Below are positions 41,984 to 50,000 of a stretch of DNA of 64,000 bases, piece after piece. A program made the translations under genes and the position numbers. Each line of letters starts with the position of its first letter. The first letter of the stretch is position 1. This DNA comes from Streptomyces aidingensis (lineage in GTDB: Bacteria; Actinomycetota; Actinomycetes; Streptomycetales; Streptomycetaceae): assembly GCF_900112355.1 (NCBI RefSeq), contig NZ_FOLM01000001.1, forward strand, positions 727,276 to 791,275, given 5' to 3'. The notes under the pieces are model-generated. The model ran no database searches. It worked only from the letters and a program-made list of their open reading frames with translations, and had not been told where the DNA came from.

Positions 41984-42874
41984 TCAGAAGCCGAGCTCCG
42001 TCCAGGTCAGGCCGTGACCGGCCGGGCGTACGGACTTCACCCCGGCGATGTCGTCCGGGGTGACGCCCGCCGCGGCGAGCGGCGCCGCCTCGATGTAGTA
42101 GTAGCGGTAGGCGGTCCCGTAGAACGACGAGGACCGCCGGATGGCGAGAGCCTCGACCTTGCCGCCCTCCTTCAGCCTGAAGACGGCCCGCACCTCCTCG
42201 AAGCCCTCGGCGCTGATCCCGCCGAGGATCTCCTCGTCCGGGCTGTCGGCCGAACCGCGGATGTCGTCGGCGTCGTGGAGCGTGCTGGTGCCGGTGCCCT
42301 GTGCGGTGCCGGCCGGGCCGTCCGCCTCGACGTAGTAGGCGCCGCTCCGGGCCGCCGCACCGGCCGGAAGCAGGCCGTATGCGAACGCCTGGATGGTGCT
42401 GATGTTGTTGTCGCGGACCTGCGTGGACGCGACGGTGGCGGTGATGCCGGTGAGGTCGGTGCCGGTCTGCGGAAGCAGATAGGTGCTGCCGTCCGCGGAG
42501 AAGGCGGGGCCGAAAACCTGCCCGGCATCGGTCTCCAGCGGGGCGTACTCGACGCGGGGCAGCGCCGTGGCGACGACCACGCCGTCGACCCGGACCGTCA
42601 CCTCTTCCGAGCGGGAGAGCGTCCGGCCGTCAGCGGCCGCGGTCCAGGGATCGGCGGTGGCCAGCGTCACCACGCGCAGCGGAGTCCCGGCCGGGATGGT
42701 CCCGCCGGGGGTGAGCGGAAGGCCGGTGATCTCGATTGCCAGGGTCTCAAGGTCGGTGACGGGTGCGGAGGCGGCCCGGGCCGGTGCACCGGCGGCAACA
42801 AGGACTGAGGTCATGAGGGCTGCACTCGCGGCGGCTGCCACGCTGCGCCCGATGGCTGTACGGAATAAAGCCAT
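41984..42874 (-). CDS. Secreted protein of unknown function with TTA codon 3
   Basis: The 296-residue protein starts at ATG 42874. MALFRTAIGRSVAAAASAALMTSVLVAAGAPARA is a Sec signal peptide cleaved near residue 34. The mature part (about 260 residues) is beta-rich and acidic, without cysteine pairs, and contains repeated aromatic strands such as YGTAYRYYYIEAAPL. I recognise no family. Codon 3 is TTA (plus-strand taa at 42866-42868), so production should be bldA-dependent. It is flanked by a strong double terminator and stands at the edge of the accessory stretch. Confidence 0.8.
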   Translation of the reverse strand: MALFRTAIGRSVAAAASAALMTSVLVAAGAPARAASAPVTDLETLAIEITGLPLTPGGTIPAGTPLRVVTLATADPWTAAADGRTLSRSEEVTVRVDGVVVATALPRVEYAPLETDAGQVFGPAFSADGSTYLLPQTGTDLTGITATVASTQVRDNNISTIQAFAYGLLPAGAAARSGAYYVEADGPAGTAQGTGTSTLHDADDIRGSADSPDEEILGGISAEGFEEVRAVFRLKEGGKVEALAIRRSSSFYGTAYRYYYIEAAPLAAAGVTPDDIAGVKSVRPAGHGLTWTELGF

Positions 42875-43265
42875 GCGCTTGGTTTCCTCGCCGTGGTCCT
42901 ACGGGTTCACGCCGCGGCTCCCACCGCGGCCGTCCCATGCTCGACGGCCGGGCCGGCGAGAGCCATGACGCAGCCCTTACCGACCCCTTACGAACCTCTG
43001 ACGGCCACCCCGGCCCCAGCCCGGGGCCCGGCCGGTCCGGTATCCGGATGTCCTCCCCCGCCACGCCTCCCGGGCGAAACCAACGAAGACCCGGCCCCGC
43101 TCCGCCCCTCCAGCCGCACCCGTATACGGGCCCTGGAGAAGCCCCACCACCCTCCTGTACTGCCTCGTGTGCTGCTTGGTGGCCGGTTGTGAGGGGCTGG
43201 TTCCAGGGCGGGATCGTGTTGTTGCCGGGCAGGGGCCGTTTTTGAGGAGTGGGTTCTCGGGGTTG
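42875..43265. other. Intergenic region at the start of the accessory stretch
   Basis: No convincing gene is seen on either strand; overlapping open frames here look like GC-rich shadows. It contains a hairpin built around a 12-bp palindrome (43108-43138) and, to its right, a G/T-rich stretch (43180-43265) that reads as a degenerate 3' region of the gene ending at 43266. Confidence 0.5.
43108..43138. promoter_or_regulatory. Hairpin/palindrome around cccgtatacggg
   Basis: The 12-bp palindrome cccgtatacggg (43119-43130) is bracketed by ctccag (43108-43113) and ctggag (43133-43138), making an extended dyad. It could terminate the gene ending at 43266 or serve as an operator 234 bp upstream of the secreted-protein gene. 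Confidence 0.35.
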
Positions 43266-43712
43266 TCAGTTTGCTGTGGTGAGGGGGCAGGGCAGGGTCG
43301 GTTGGTTGTGATGGGGGGAGCAGGAGATGAGGTTGCCGGAGAAGAAGCGTTCTCCGGTCAGGTAGTGGCCCCAGACGGCGCATTGGCCGTGCCGTAGTTC
43401 GGTGAGGGTGCGCCGGCGGAGGTGCGTGAGCCGGGTCTGTTGCTCGTCGCCCCATGGGTGGAGCAGCTTCGGCAGGTGTGGGGCGAATTCGTCGTGGAGC
43501 CAGGCCGCCGCCTCTTCGGGGTCGTGGAAGGTGGCCCGGATCTGGCGGGCCGGGCGCAGCAGCCAGTGGGCCAGCTCGTTGGGCGGTACCTCGGCGGCCT
43601 CGAACACGGCCCGGTGGGCGGGGTCGAGCGGCGGCTGCGCGGGGCGCCGGGGGCCGTCCTTGTGCAGGGCCCTGGCGGGGCCGATCCACAGGTAGGCGTG
43701 GTGGTGTGGCAT
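43266..43712 (-). CDS. Unknown accessory protein rich in His and Trp
   Basis: The 148-residue protein starts at ATG 43712 (MPHHHAYLWIGPARAL), preceded by gaagg at 10-nt spacing. It is soluble, with many His, Pro and Trp residues and a pattern of helices (PPNELAHWLLRPARQIRATF, EEAAAWLHDEFAPHLPKLL). No family is recognised; the motif DPEEAAAWL is reminiscent of small streptomycete plasmid or ICE proteins but this is not evidence. It lies in a run of minus-strand accessory genes together with the XRE regulator. Confidence 0.55.
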   Translation of the reverse strand: MPHHHAYLWIGPARALHKDGPRRPAQPPLDPAHRAVFEAAEVPPNELAHWLLRPARQIRATFHDPEEAAAWLHDEFAPHLPKLLHPWGDEQQTRLTHLRRRTLTELRHGQCAVWGHYLTGERFFSGNLISCSPHHNQPTLPCPLTTAN

Positions 43713-43790
43713 GGGGTGTGGGCCTTCGGCGGGCAGGGGTGGGTGCCCCGGCTGACGGGACGGTCGGCCGGGGGCGTGGGTTGGTCGAGG

Positions 43791-43931
43791 TCAGCGGCGT
43801 CCACAGCCGTCTGCGTCGCCGCAGTCGGGGTGCTCGGCCGGCGGGGTGGTGTCGTCGGTGTCGGGCATCTGGTCCTGCTCGTCGGAGGAATGGAGAACAA
43901 CGAGCGGGCCGGTTGAGCGGTGTGCGGGCAT
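43791..43931 (-). CDS. Small Asp/Cys-rich peptide, unknown function
   Basis: The 46-residue peptide starts at ATG 43931 behind gaggtga at 7-nt spacing, the best SD in this stretch. It reads MPAHRSTGPLVVLHSSDEQD then QMPDTDDTTPPAEHPDCGDA and DGCGRR. The C-terminal part is acidic with two Cys and could bind a metal. It ends 78 bp before the next minus-strand gene. A role as a precursor peptide is possible but no modifying enzyme is nearby. Confidence 0.5.
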   Translation of the reverse strand: MPAHRSTGPLVVLHSSDEQDQMPDTDDTTPPAEHPDCGDADGCGRR

Positions 43932-44064
43932 GGCAGGATCACCTCGTGGCGCACTGAAGGGGGTGCCGGGGTACGGCCCCGGGGCCGTGGTGTGCTTCGC
44001 GCCCGGCGGGTGTTGCCGCACCCGCCGGGCCACACCAAGTCGGTGTGGCGGGACGGAAGCCGCT

Positions 44065-44346
44065 TCATGTGCCGCTGTGGCGGCGCCGGCTGTCCTCCAG
44101 GCAGGCGGTGATCAGGGCGTCGCACAGCTTGCGGGCGGTCGGCAGCGGTACGCTGCCCAGATAGACCGAGGGCGTGCCGTCCACCGCGGCCCGGCCCTCC
44201 ACCTGCGGCCAGCCCTCTGGCTCACCCGCCCTGATCCCCAGCTCGCGCAGCGCCTCGCGCAGCAGTCCCGCCGTGTTGTCCGCCGTTCGCTTCCCGGCCA
44301 GAAAGACTTCCGCCTGCCGCGCCGCGGCCTCACTCTCCGTCGTCAT
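44065..44346 (-). CDS. Small unknown protein next to the XRE regulator
   Basis: The 93-residue protein starts at ATG 44346. It is helical and charged, with no membrane span: MTTESEAAARQAEVFLAGKR at the start and LPTARKLCDALITACLEDSR near the end. No family is recognised. There is no SD; tacggt (minus strand, 44354-44359) 7 bp upstream looks like a -10 element for a leaderless mRNA, the same architecture as the XRE gene next to it. Confidence 0.6.
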   Translation of the reverse strand: MTTESEAAARQAEVFLAGKRTADNTAGLLREALRELGIRAGEPEGWPQVEGRAAVDGTPSVYLGSVPLPTARKLCDALITACLEDSRRRHSGT

Positions 44347-44430
44347 GACACAGACCGTAGAGCGCCGGACACGCTGTGCGCTGCCATGATTCCCGGTTAT
44401 TCCCGGTTGGCCATAGCTTCGCGGTATTTC

Positions 44431-45273
44431 TCAGCGAGGGGCGAGGCTGCGCTTCGCACGGGCGAGCAGTCGGTGCGCCTCCGGGCCGTACACGGCCGAT
44501 GCGCGCAGCGACTCCCATACTCGGAGATAGAGACTGACGTTTTCCGCGTCATCCAGCCACAACTCCGCGTGCCAGTCCTCCACGATGACAAGTCGATCGT
44601 CGTGAATCCAGAACGCATTGGCCGGCGGGACGGCGAGTTCCGCGTTGAACGGCACGATCCCGAGCGAGACAGCATCAAGCGAGAGCGCAAGGACCAGACG
44701 GTCAAGCTGAGCGGCAAGTGCCTCCGGCGGGCATACCCGGGCGTACAGCGCGGCTTCTCCTTGAAGGATGTGGAATTGCTTTCCCGGTACACGGAGAAGT
44801 TCCTGGCGCTGTATCCGCGCCCGTACCGCTTCCTCGGTGTCCCTCGGGGACCGGTGAAGTGTGGCGTAGCGCGTGAAGATGTTTCTCGCGTAGTCCGGGG
44901 TCTGGAGGACTCCGACCACCATGGCACCCTCCCAGCCGAGAAACCGGGTGGTGGATGATTCCTCAGCGTTGAGAGTTTCCTGAACTGCTCGGTGTCCCGC
45001 CGCCAGTTGCCGCCGCCATGAACGGGTATGCGTTTCGAGACCGCGAAGACGAGCCGTCAGTTCTTCCACGGCATCCGGCTGACCAGTTCCCTGTGTCCAG
45101 GCATGCAGATCGTCGGCGGTGGCTGTTTGGCGGCCGGTCTCAAGCTTACTGATCTTTGACTGTGACCAGCCGAGCCGCTGGGCCAGGTCGCGGCCGGTGA
45201 TACCGGCCTGGTTGCGCAGCTCGCGCAGCCGCGCACCGAGTGCTCGACGTCCCTGCTGGAAATCAGTGGTCAC
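44431..45273 (-). CDS. XRE-family regulator with DUF5753
   Basis: The 280-residue protein starts at GTG 45273 (VTTDFQQGRRALGARL). The helix-turn-helix spans about residues 10-65 (LRELRNQAGITGRDLAQRLGWSQSKISKLETGRQTA). The remainder is a DUF5753 domain (QLAAGHRAVQETL, LGWEGAMVVGVLQTPDYARNIF, FHILQGEAALYARV, EDWHAELWLDDAENVSLY). Such genes are abundant in streptomycetes, often beside a DUF397 partner, and regulate development or antibiotic production (WhiJ/AbaA type). taccgt 7 bp before the GTG (plus strand 45281-45286) suggests a leaderless transcript. Confidence 0.93.
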   Translation of the reverse strand: MTTDFQQGRRALGARLRELRNQAGITGRDLAQRLGWSQSKISKLETGRQTATADDLHAWTQGTGQPDAVEELTARLRGLETHTRSWRRQLAAGHRAVQETLNAEESSTTRFLGWEGAMVVGVLQTPDYARNIFTRYATLHRSPRDTEEAVRARIQRQELLRVPGKQFHILQGEAALYARVCPPEALAAQLDRLVLALSLDAVSLGIVPFNAELAVPPANAFWIHDDRLVIVEDWHAELWLDDAENVSLYLRVWESLRASAVYGPEAHRLLARAKRSLAPR

Positions 45274-45395
45274 CCGTGGGACGGTACCGCGCCTGAGGCC
45301 GCACCGCCCGTGCCGTGCCGCTGGGCAGGGCTGGACCATGGGGAGCGTGGATCCCCTCGCTCCCCATGGGACCTCTCGGGCGCTTCGTCATGCGA

Positions 45396-46175
45396 TCAGG
45401 GTGCCGACGTCCCCAGGGAAGCCGTGTCCTTGTGCTCGGCCGGGATCCCGGCCTCGAAGACATCGAAGGAGACAGCAGTGTGCCAGGCCGCATCGCGGAT
45501 CTGGCATGCCCTCAGCACGCGGAGCGGTTCGCTGGTCATCTCCACTCCGGTCAGGTTGTCATCGTCATCGAAGTGCAGCAGGGCGATCCAGCGGGAATCG
45601 AACAGCCAGAAGTCCTCGTTGGGCAGCGTCAGCCGGTTGGCGTCCGCTCGCCACAGGTTTCGGATGTCCTCACCGACTTCGGAGTTGCGGCGCGCGTTCT
45701 TCAACAGGTAGAGCTGGCCCATCGTCGGCGGCTCGTCGACGATCCGTACCCGTTCGAACCGTTTGCCGAGGGCGGACTGCTCCCGGCGGGAAGCGCACCA
45801 GGGATCGTCAGGGTCGAGCAGGATGTCCTCACCGGCCAGGAACCGCCGGTAGTCCTCGCTCTCTTCATCCGAGCGGTACCGCCGGCGGGTCTCCAGGCGC
45901 CACGCGGTGTGCTGGAAGTCGGTGAACATGCTCTCGAACTCGTCGAAGCTGACGAAGTTGGGAGACCGCAGCACATCCTTGGGGGCGAAGTCGGCGAAGA
46001 CCGCGCGGGGGACGGCGACCGCCGCTTCGCCGGGCTCCAGGCTACGGAGCTGAGCGATCGACTCGTGGTCCGAGATCGCATCGCCCTGGACGACGATCCG
46101 GTCCGAGTCAACATCCTCGTAGAAGGCAGGACATCCGTTCTTGCCGGAGTTCGAGCCGGTGAAGCGCAGCCGCAT
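45396..46175 (-). CDS. DUF6879 family protein
   Basis: The 259-residue protein starts at ATG 46175, 7 nt after gaaaggg. The central block matches the DUF6879 family: FVSFDEFESMFTDFQHTAWRLETRRRY, then EDILLDPDDPW, RFERVRIVDEPPTMGQLYLL and FDSRWIALLHFDDDDNL. DUF6879 genes are commonly beside XRE-DUF5753 and DUF397 genes in streptomycetes, as here, and their role is unknown. The N-terminal 60 residues are an extra segment that I do not recognise as part of the family. Confidence 0.85.
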   Translation of the reverse strand: MRLRFTGSNSGKNGCPAFYEDVDSDRIVVQGDAISDHESIAQLRSLEPGEAAVAVPRAVFADFAPKDVLRSPNFVSFDEFESMFTDFQHTAWRLETRRRYRSDEESEDYRRFLAGEDILLDPDDPWCASRREQSALGKRFERVRIVDEPPTMGQLYLLKNARRNSEVGEDIRNLWRADANRLTLPNEDFWLFDSRWIALLHFDDDDNLTGVEMTSEPLRVLRACQIRDAAWHTAVSFDVFEAGIPAEHKDTASLGTSAP

Positions 46176-46442
46176 GACTGATTGCCCTTTCGTCTCTGGT
46201 TGGTACTCAGCGCCAATGCTGCACTACGCAGCGTGCCGTGCAGGGCGTGATTCTCGAATATTCGCCAGCCACCCGGGGGGCCGGTCTTCACCGCGGCAGG
46301 AGCGGCAGTTGCTCCTGGAGAGCGCTTGTGGGGACAGTATGGTGCTGGGCCGTATCTCGGGGCTGGCAGGCGGCAGAACCTCTGCGGGGTCTCTGACGAG
46401 CCCGACCCCGAGAGTCCTGGACCTTGCCCGGAGGGCGTCTGT

Positions 46443-46625
46443 TCAGGGCAGCCGGTTGGTCTTGATGGCGGTGAGCAGGGCGGAAAGACGGCCGGGGGTG
46501 GTGGTGAGGACGGTCTCGGGGACGGCGCTCTCGCGCAGGCGTATGACTCGGCCCGTGGTTCCCGCCTGGACGCAGGAGTTGCCCTCTTGGCAGTAGGAGG
46601 AGGTCTGCCAGTCCGTGCTGCCCAT
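46443..46625 (-). CDS. DUF397 protein (partner of DUF5753 regulators)
   Basis: The 60-residue protein starts at ATG 46625; gagaagg is 8 nt upstream, while the ATG six bases earlier is too close to it. WQTSSYCQEGNSCVQAG is the DUF397 signature (usually WRKSSYS..GNCVEVA), followed by RVIRLRES and a C-terminal helix. DUF397 proteins are small partners or antitoxin-like proteins of XRE-DUF5753 regulators. The DUF5753 gene directly upstream is only a fragment (46628-46804), so this copy may be an orphan that now serves the regulator at 44431. Confidence 0.88.
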   Translation of the reverse strand: MGSTDWQTSSYCQEGNSCVQAGTTGRVIRLRESAVPETVLTTTPGRLSALLTAIKTNRLP

Positions 46626-46627
46626 GG

Positions 46628-46804
46628 TCATGCCCTTCTCAGGTCGTCCGCGACATCCGAGATGAAGGCGCGGGACCGCTCGGGGCTCAGGGCCACTTGT
46701 TCCATCCGGTCCAGGAGCGCGCGGTATTTGCGCAGTTGCGCCTCCGCATCGATGAATACCGTACCGTGCGACTGGTCGAGTTGAACGGTGCCGTGAGCGA
46801 CGGC
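46628..46804 (-). pseudogene. C-terminal remnant of an XRE-DUF5753 regulator
   Basis: The open frame continues to 46864, but only its last 57 residues look like protein: AHGTVQLDQSHGTVFIDAEA, then QLRKYRALLDRMEQVALSPE and RSRAFISDVADDLRRA. This matches the C-terminal helix of DUF5753 domains (position of the arginine-rich helix and the PE-x-SR motif). The helix-turn-helix and the rest of the domain are absent upstream. It directly precedes the DUF397 gene, exactly where the intact partner would be expected. Confidence 0.6.
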
Positions 46805-46808
46805 AGCC

Positions 46809-47000
46809 GTGTGGCATAACACCGGTAGGGCTGGGATTCGTGTGGACGGGGTGGCGGCGGACACACTCCGGGTGCTGGCGAGCCGGGCCGCCGGAGCGGG
46901 GATGTCCCTTGAGGTGTACGTCCGGCGAATCCCGGAGAGTGAGGCCGCTGCTTCCTCCCCGGAAGGCGAAAGGCCGGACGGCCCGGCCTGCTGCGCGTAG
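46809..47000 (+). CDS. Possible small ribbon-helix-helix protein
   Basis: The 63-residue reading from GTG 46809 has no SD; GTG 46842 gives a 52-residue form. GIRVDGVAADTLRVLASRAA followed by GAGMSLEVYVRR resembles the strand-helix-helix pattern of FitA/Phd-type antitoxins. No toxin gene is next to it. The tail is rich in Ala, Ser, Glu and Pro. It overlaps the DUF5753 remnant start region on the other strand, so the evidence is weak. Confidence 0.4.
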   Translation: MWHNTGRAGIRVDGVAADTLRVLASRAAGAGMSLEVYVRRIPESEAAASSPEGERPDGPACCA

Positions 47001-47040
47001 AGCGCGCGGGGGCCGGGCCGTCTGGGTAGTGGGGACGGGA

Positions 47041-50000
47041 TTACTGGGCGATGCTGGTGATGAGGACGTCGCCGCTGCCGGCGGCGGTGCCTCGCTCGTT
47101 GCGCAGCTTGATCGAGGCGAACAGGTCGCGGCCCTCGGGCAGTTCGGTGCCGGCGGCCAGGGTGAGGCCGGCGCTCAGGGCGCCGGATTCGCCGTTGCCG
47201 AGGCTGATGCTGCCCTCCGCGCTCACCGAGCCGAAGACCGGGCTGTAGTACCCGTCCGAGAAGTCGTACTCGGTGCTGCCCTCCGGGACGCTCCAGCCGT
47301 GGACCTCGACCGTGTAGGTGCCCGGTTCGGGGTCGGTGAAGGAGATGTACTCGTCCGAGGTGGCGGACGTGGACTGGTCGACCAGTTCGCCGTCCCGGTA
47401 GACGTACAGGTCCAGGTCGGCGCCGGTGTCGGCCGGGTTGGTGATCTCCACCTCGAAGAACGAGACGGAGTCGTCCAGCACGACCTCGTCCACGATCACA
47501 TACTCGTTGTCGCCGACCGTGGGCCGGGCATTGAGCACCGAGCCCAGGTCACCGCCGTCCACCGTGCCCGTCACCGGGGCGAAGTGGTTGGCGATCTCCC
47601 AGGACAGCGGGATCTCCTCGCCGACCGGGGCGTCCTCGACGACGGTCTCGGCCGGGTCGAAGGTGGCCCCGTAGACGGTGGCGTCCAGGGTGTACGGCTG
47701 GTCCAGGTACGGCGAGGTGCGGCGGGCGTCCACGTTCAGCTCCCAGACACCCGGTATCGGGTTGTCGTAGGAGCGCACGTCCGGCCGGCAGGTGTTCCGC
47801 GGGTCCTCGTAGTTGTTGTAACAGGAGAAGACCTGCGTGTTGTCGACCGGGTAGCCGTACGGGTTGTTGGCCAGCCAGCGGGCCTGGCTGCCCTCCGCCA
47901 GGCCGCTCATGGCGACCTCCAGCGTGCCCGCGCCCTCCGGCACCCGCACGTAGTACGGCTCCGGGTTGTTGCGCTTGACCGAGTCGCTGAACTGCGCGGC
48001 GAAGTCCGGCGAGTCCAGGTCCACCGGCACCACGATGGTGGCCAGCGTCTGGAGCGCCTTGCCGCCGGTGCGCAGATCCCGCAGCTCGATCAGGGCGGAG
48101 TGCACGCCGGTGGACTTCGGCCTGGCCTTGATCTTGACCGTGGCGGGCTTGTTCTTGGACAGCCAGACGCCCTTGGGGCCGGCCACCGAGAAGGTCTTGC
48201 CCGCGTTGTTGGTCAGGGAGACCGGGTGGTAGACGGGGTAGTCGGGGCCGGTGGTGCGGGTGAAGGTGACCTCGTAGGTCTCCGACTCGCCCACGCCCGG
48301 CGCGGTCTCCCGGTCGTAGATGCCGGTGCCGGTGTGCGGGGTGGCCAGGAACTCGGAGAGCACATGGTCCACCGGGGCCTGCACCTGGTACTCGTACGGC
48401 GTGACCCGCAGCACCTCGCTGATCCACAGCCGGTACCAGGCGCCCGGGGTGTTCATCAGGCCGCCGCCCTGCTCATACGCCTGCTCGCCCTTGATGCGCT
48501 TGGCCGAGGAGGCGATGGCGGTGCGCAGCTCCGCCGGGGTGACGTCCAGGCCGTAGCGCTCGGCCGCGGACAGCAGCAGTGCCACCGCGCCCGCCGCCTG
48601 CGGCGAGGACATCGAGGTGCCGTTGGCCATGCCGTAGCCGGGCGGCAGCTCGTAGCCGGCCTGCGGCACCGGCGAACCCTCCTGCCACATCGGGATGGCC
48701 GAGATGGCCGCGCCCGGCGCCACGATGTCCGGCTGGAAGTCGCCGTCCGCGCGCGGGCCGCGCGAGGAGAACGGGAAGAGGGCGTAGTCGACGTCGACCA
48801 CCGAGCCGTAGTTGGCCTCCCAGGTTTCCTTGGAGACCCCGGCGCCCACCGCCAGCACCTTGTCCGCCAGGGCCGGGTCACCGATGGTGTTGATGCCCGG
48901 GCCCTCGTTGCCGGCCGAGATCACGAGCTGCACGCCGTAGGTGTCGATCAGTTCGGTGTAGAGCCGGGCCCGGGCGTTGTTGCCGTCGTTGAGCACCGGC
49001 AGGCCGCCGATCGACATGTTCACCACGTCCACGCCGCGGTTGACCACCAGGTCGATCATGCCCTCGGTCAGCGCGTAGGAGGAGCAGCCGGAGCCGAAGA
49101 TGCAGGCGCGCGAGGAGACGATCTGGGCGCCGGGTGCCGCGCCCTGCATTTCCCCGCCGAACAGGCTGTGGCCCGCGGTGATGCCCGCCACATGGGTGCC
49201 GTGGTAGTTGTCGATCACGCCGATGTTGACGAAGTCCCGCTTCTGTCCGACCCAGGAACCGCCGTAGGGGTCCATGGGCACGTCCTTGCGGATCTCCACG
49301 ACGAACGGGATCTCCTCGACGATGTCGGTCGCCGGGTCGTCCTCGCCGAAGGTGGCGACGTCGTAGTCGTCCGCGTACGGGGTCATGGCCTCGTCGTCGG
49401 AGAAGTCGCCGTTGTTGTTGATGTCGACGGTGACGGAGCCGGCCGCCGGGTCGTAGAGCAGGCCCCAGAAGTCGGTGGTGTCACCGTCCAGGTTCATGTC
49501 GCCGTTCATGTCGCCGCCGGCGGTGGCGGACTCCCGGAAGACGTTGAGGTAGTAGTCGCCCTCGGGGACGGTGTACTCCCGTCCGGCGTAGGTGACGGTG
49601 CCGCCGGACACCTCGCTCACCATGGGACGCCAGGTCAGGTCGCCGTCGAAGATCGGGTCGGTGGCGGTGACCCAGTCGACGATCTTGCGCTCTCCGGTGG
49701 TGGTCTCCTGGAGCGCGGGGTGGAAGAGATCGACGCCGGTGTCGATCACGCCGATGGTGATGCCGCGGCCGTCCGCCGAGGGGTGCCGGTCGATGAAGTC
49801 GACGGTGCCGATCTCATTGGTCGGCATGTAGGGGTTGTCGGCCGGGGTGTCGGCGTCCGGGCCGGTGTAGTCGCCGCCGCCGTCCTGCTTCTTGCCGTGC
49901 CGGTCGGTGCCGACCAGACCGGGGATCGGGTCGGGCACCTCGATCATCTCGCTGACGTCGATGGCGAAGACGTCGGAGTTGCCGCTGGCCTTGTCCAGCA

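Noticed and set aside
42893..43245. Overlapping small plus-strand open frames in the intergenic region
   Set aside because: They are Pro/Ala/Arg-rich, overlap each other in different frames, and have no SD or recognisable domain.
43266..47000. Integrated mobile element with attachment sites
   Set aside because: I see no integrase, transposase, tRNA gene or pair of direct repeats; the stretch is only described as accessory by its gene types and base composition.
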